Assembly: GCA_002474325.1 (NCBI GenBank)
Contig: DKNL01000288.1
Span: 1 to 6,946 of the forward strand
Origin: Opitutales bacterium UBA7389
GTDB lineage: Bacteria; Verrucomicrobiota; Verrucomicrobiia; Opitutales; Opitutaceae
DNA length: 6,946 bases
Direction: 5' to 3'
The notes beneath the pieces were generated by a model. That model ran no database searches. It was not told the DNA's origin and saw only the letters and a list, made by a program, of their open reading frames with translations. The position numbers were made by a program, and so were the translations under genes. Positions 5,951 to 6,946 of this stretch are shown here, piece after piece (positions within the stretch are counted from its first letter, which is position 1; every line of letters begins with the position of its first letter).

Positions 5951-6556
5951 GTGTCATACTATCTGCCGCATATTATCGAGAATACAGGCCGCGGGGAGCA
6001 GTCGATGGATATCTATACCCGTCTGCTCAAGGACCGCATTATTTTTATTGGAACTCCAATAAATGACGAGATTGCCAGCGCCATTGTAGCGCAATTGCTT
6101 TTCCTGCAAATGGATGATCCAAAAAAGGATGTCCATATGTATATCAATTCGCCCGGGGGTGTGGTGACTGGTGGCATGGCGATATATGATACAATGAACT
6201 ATCTGAGCTGCGACGTCTCGACATATTGCATAGGGATGGCCGCGAGCATGAGTACCGTTCTGCTGGCCGCGGGGACCAAAGGGAAGCGGTTCGCGTTGCC
6301 GAACAGCCGGATAATGATTCATCAGCCGTCTGGCGGAGCAACAGGCCAGGCTAGCGACATTTCCATCGCTGCCAGGGAAATCATTCGTTGGAGAGAAAAG
6401 CTTAATGAAGTGCTTGCTGAGCGAACACGCAAGTCTCCCGAGGAAATCAAAAAGGACTCGGATCGGGACTTTTACTTGAGCGCCGATGAAGCTAAGGAAT
6501 ACGGATTGGTGGACGAGGTGATGAATCCTGAGCCGAAATCGGACAAGAAGGACTGA
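5951..6556 (+). CDS. clpP: ATP-dependent Clp protease proteolytic subunit ClpP
   Basis: The protein has 201 residues. ClpP forms the double-heptamer serine protease barrel that degrades proteins fed in by ClpX or ClpA/C. The catalytic triad is Ser99 (GMAASM), His124 (MIHQPSGG) and Asp173 (DRD); spacings of 25 and 49 residues equal those of E. coli ClpP. Other landmarks are YINSPGG (64-70), a substrate-binding strand, GKRFALPNSRIMIHQP (111-126) and the C-terminal SADEAKEYGLVDEVM. The segment around Ser99 reads GMAASMST in place of the commoner GQAASMGA, a variant also familiar from Bacteroidota-type ClpP. The start is GTG at 5951; with it the N-terminus (MSYYLPHIIENTGRGEQSMD) has the usual short axial-loop leader. 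No Shine-Dalgarno is visible in the 19-bp gap after tig. clpX follows after 23 bp. Identification is secure. Confidence 0.98.
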   Translation: MSYYLPHIIENTGRGEQSMDIYTRLLKDRIIFIGTPINDEIASAIVAQLLFLQMDDPKKDVHMYINSPGGVVTGGMAIYDTMNYLSCDVSTYCIGMAASMSTVLLAAGTKGKRFALPNSRIMIHQPSGGATGQASDISIAAREIIRWREKLNEVLAERTRKSPEEIKKDSDRDFYLSADEAKEYGLVDEVMNPEPKSDKKD

Positions 6557-6579
6557 CGTAGTTCGTTGGAAAATTTGAA

Positions 6580-6946
6580 ATGGCTAAATCGTCACGCATG
6601 ACCCTTTGCTCCTTTTGCGGGAAGTCCCAATCGGAAGTTCGCAAAATGATTGCTGGACCGGGTGTATACATCTGCGATGGCTGCGTCTCTGTCTGCAAGA
6701 CGATAATCGATCGCGAACTGGGACGGGAAGATGGCGACGAAGCTTCCGATGAGAATGTTCCGGTATTCAATCTGATAAAACCATCGGAAATCAAAACCGT
6801 GCTCGACGATTACGTGATTGGCCAGGAGCACGCAAAGAAGGTTTTGTCAGTGGCGGTTTACAATCACTATAAGCGATTGAGTTTCGAGTTTGAGCAAATC
6901 ACTGAAGAGCAGCTGCTGAACCCAGGTAATGAATACGAGGATGTCG
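6580..6946 (+). CDS. clpX: ATP-dependent Clp protease ATP-binding subunit ClpX, N-terminal part, cut by window edge
   Basis: ATG at 6580 opens a frame that stays open for 122 codons to the window edge, so the 3' part is missing. ClpX is the AAA+ unfoldase that recognises tagged substrates and threads them into ClpP. The N-terminal zinc-binding domain is complete: Cys10-X2-Cys13 and Cys32-X2-Cys35, used for dimerisation and adaptor binding. After an acidic linker (about 48-62) the AAA+ module begins with FNLIKPSEIKTVLDDYVIGQ (66-85), continues with EHAKKVLSVAVYNHYKRL, and the window ends before the Walker A motif. Between KRL and the expected strand leading to Walker A there are at least 22 residues (FEQITEEQLLNPGNEYEDV), longer than in E. 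coli. It lies 23 bp after clpP, transcribed together with it. A weak GGA sits about 11 bases before the ATG. Identification is secure from the zinc domain plus gene order. Confidence 0.97.
   Translation, partial: MAKSSRMTLCSFCGKSQSEVRKMIAGPGVYICDGCVSVCKTIIDRELGREDGDEASDENVPVFNLIKPSEIKTVLDDYVIGQEHAKKVLSVAVYNHYKRLSFEFEQITEEQLLNPGNEYEDV

Noticed and set aside
5954..6341. Minus-strand open frames across clpP
   Set aside because: They are antisense to clpP, whose catalytic triad and length are perfect; no evidence of coding on the other strand.
1..6946. Mobile element, CRISPR, toxin-antitoxin, phage defence or tRNA gene
   Set aside because: No transposase, integrase, repeat-spacer arrays, cloverleaf-like sequences or composition shift were seen; all space is taken by housekeeping-type genes.

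Overview
This window is an ordinary bacterial chromosome segment, fully packed with intact genes and carrying no mobile element, RNA gene, CRISPR array or long non-coding stretch. Base composition is moderate (about 50% GC by eye) and Shine-Dalgarno sequences are weak or missing ahead of most genes. Protein details such as a CusF-SCO1 fusion lipoprotein, a heme A synthase with the AGMAFLDWPLSNG signature and a ClpP with GMAASMS around the active serine suggest the Planctomycetota-Verrucomicrobiota-Bacteroidota range. My best guess is an aerobic Verrucomicrobiota of the Opitutales type. The taxon is inferred, not shown.

Layout, left to right. (1) 1-306, minus: the N-terminal part of a CtaA/COX15-type heme A synthase, running off the left edge. 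(2) 360-1289, plus: a divergent gene for a lipoprotein that fuses a CusF-like copper-binding domain to a SCO1/SenC thioredoxin-fold domain. These two genes mark the edge of a cytochrome c oxidase biogenesis locus (heme A plus CuA insertion). (3) 1328-4427, minus: a four-gene cluster read tsaB (t6A tRNA modification), alr (alanine racemase, overlapping tsaB by 4 bp), a YwlE-like low-molecular-weight phosphatase with the arginine-phosphatase signature, and an ExoD-family membrane protein. (4) 4591-6946, plus, divergent from tsaB: the classic tig-clpP-clpX protein quality-control operon, with clpX cut by the right edge after 122 codons.

The two regions with something beyond routine annotation are the copper-domain fusion next to ctaA, and the arginine-phosphatase-like gene lying next to a Clp protease operon. 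In Firmicutes, arginine phosphorylation marks proteins for Clp degradation and YwlE reverses it. Nothing in the window amounts to a clearly undescribed system. The remaining observations are small regulatory or structural details.
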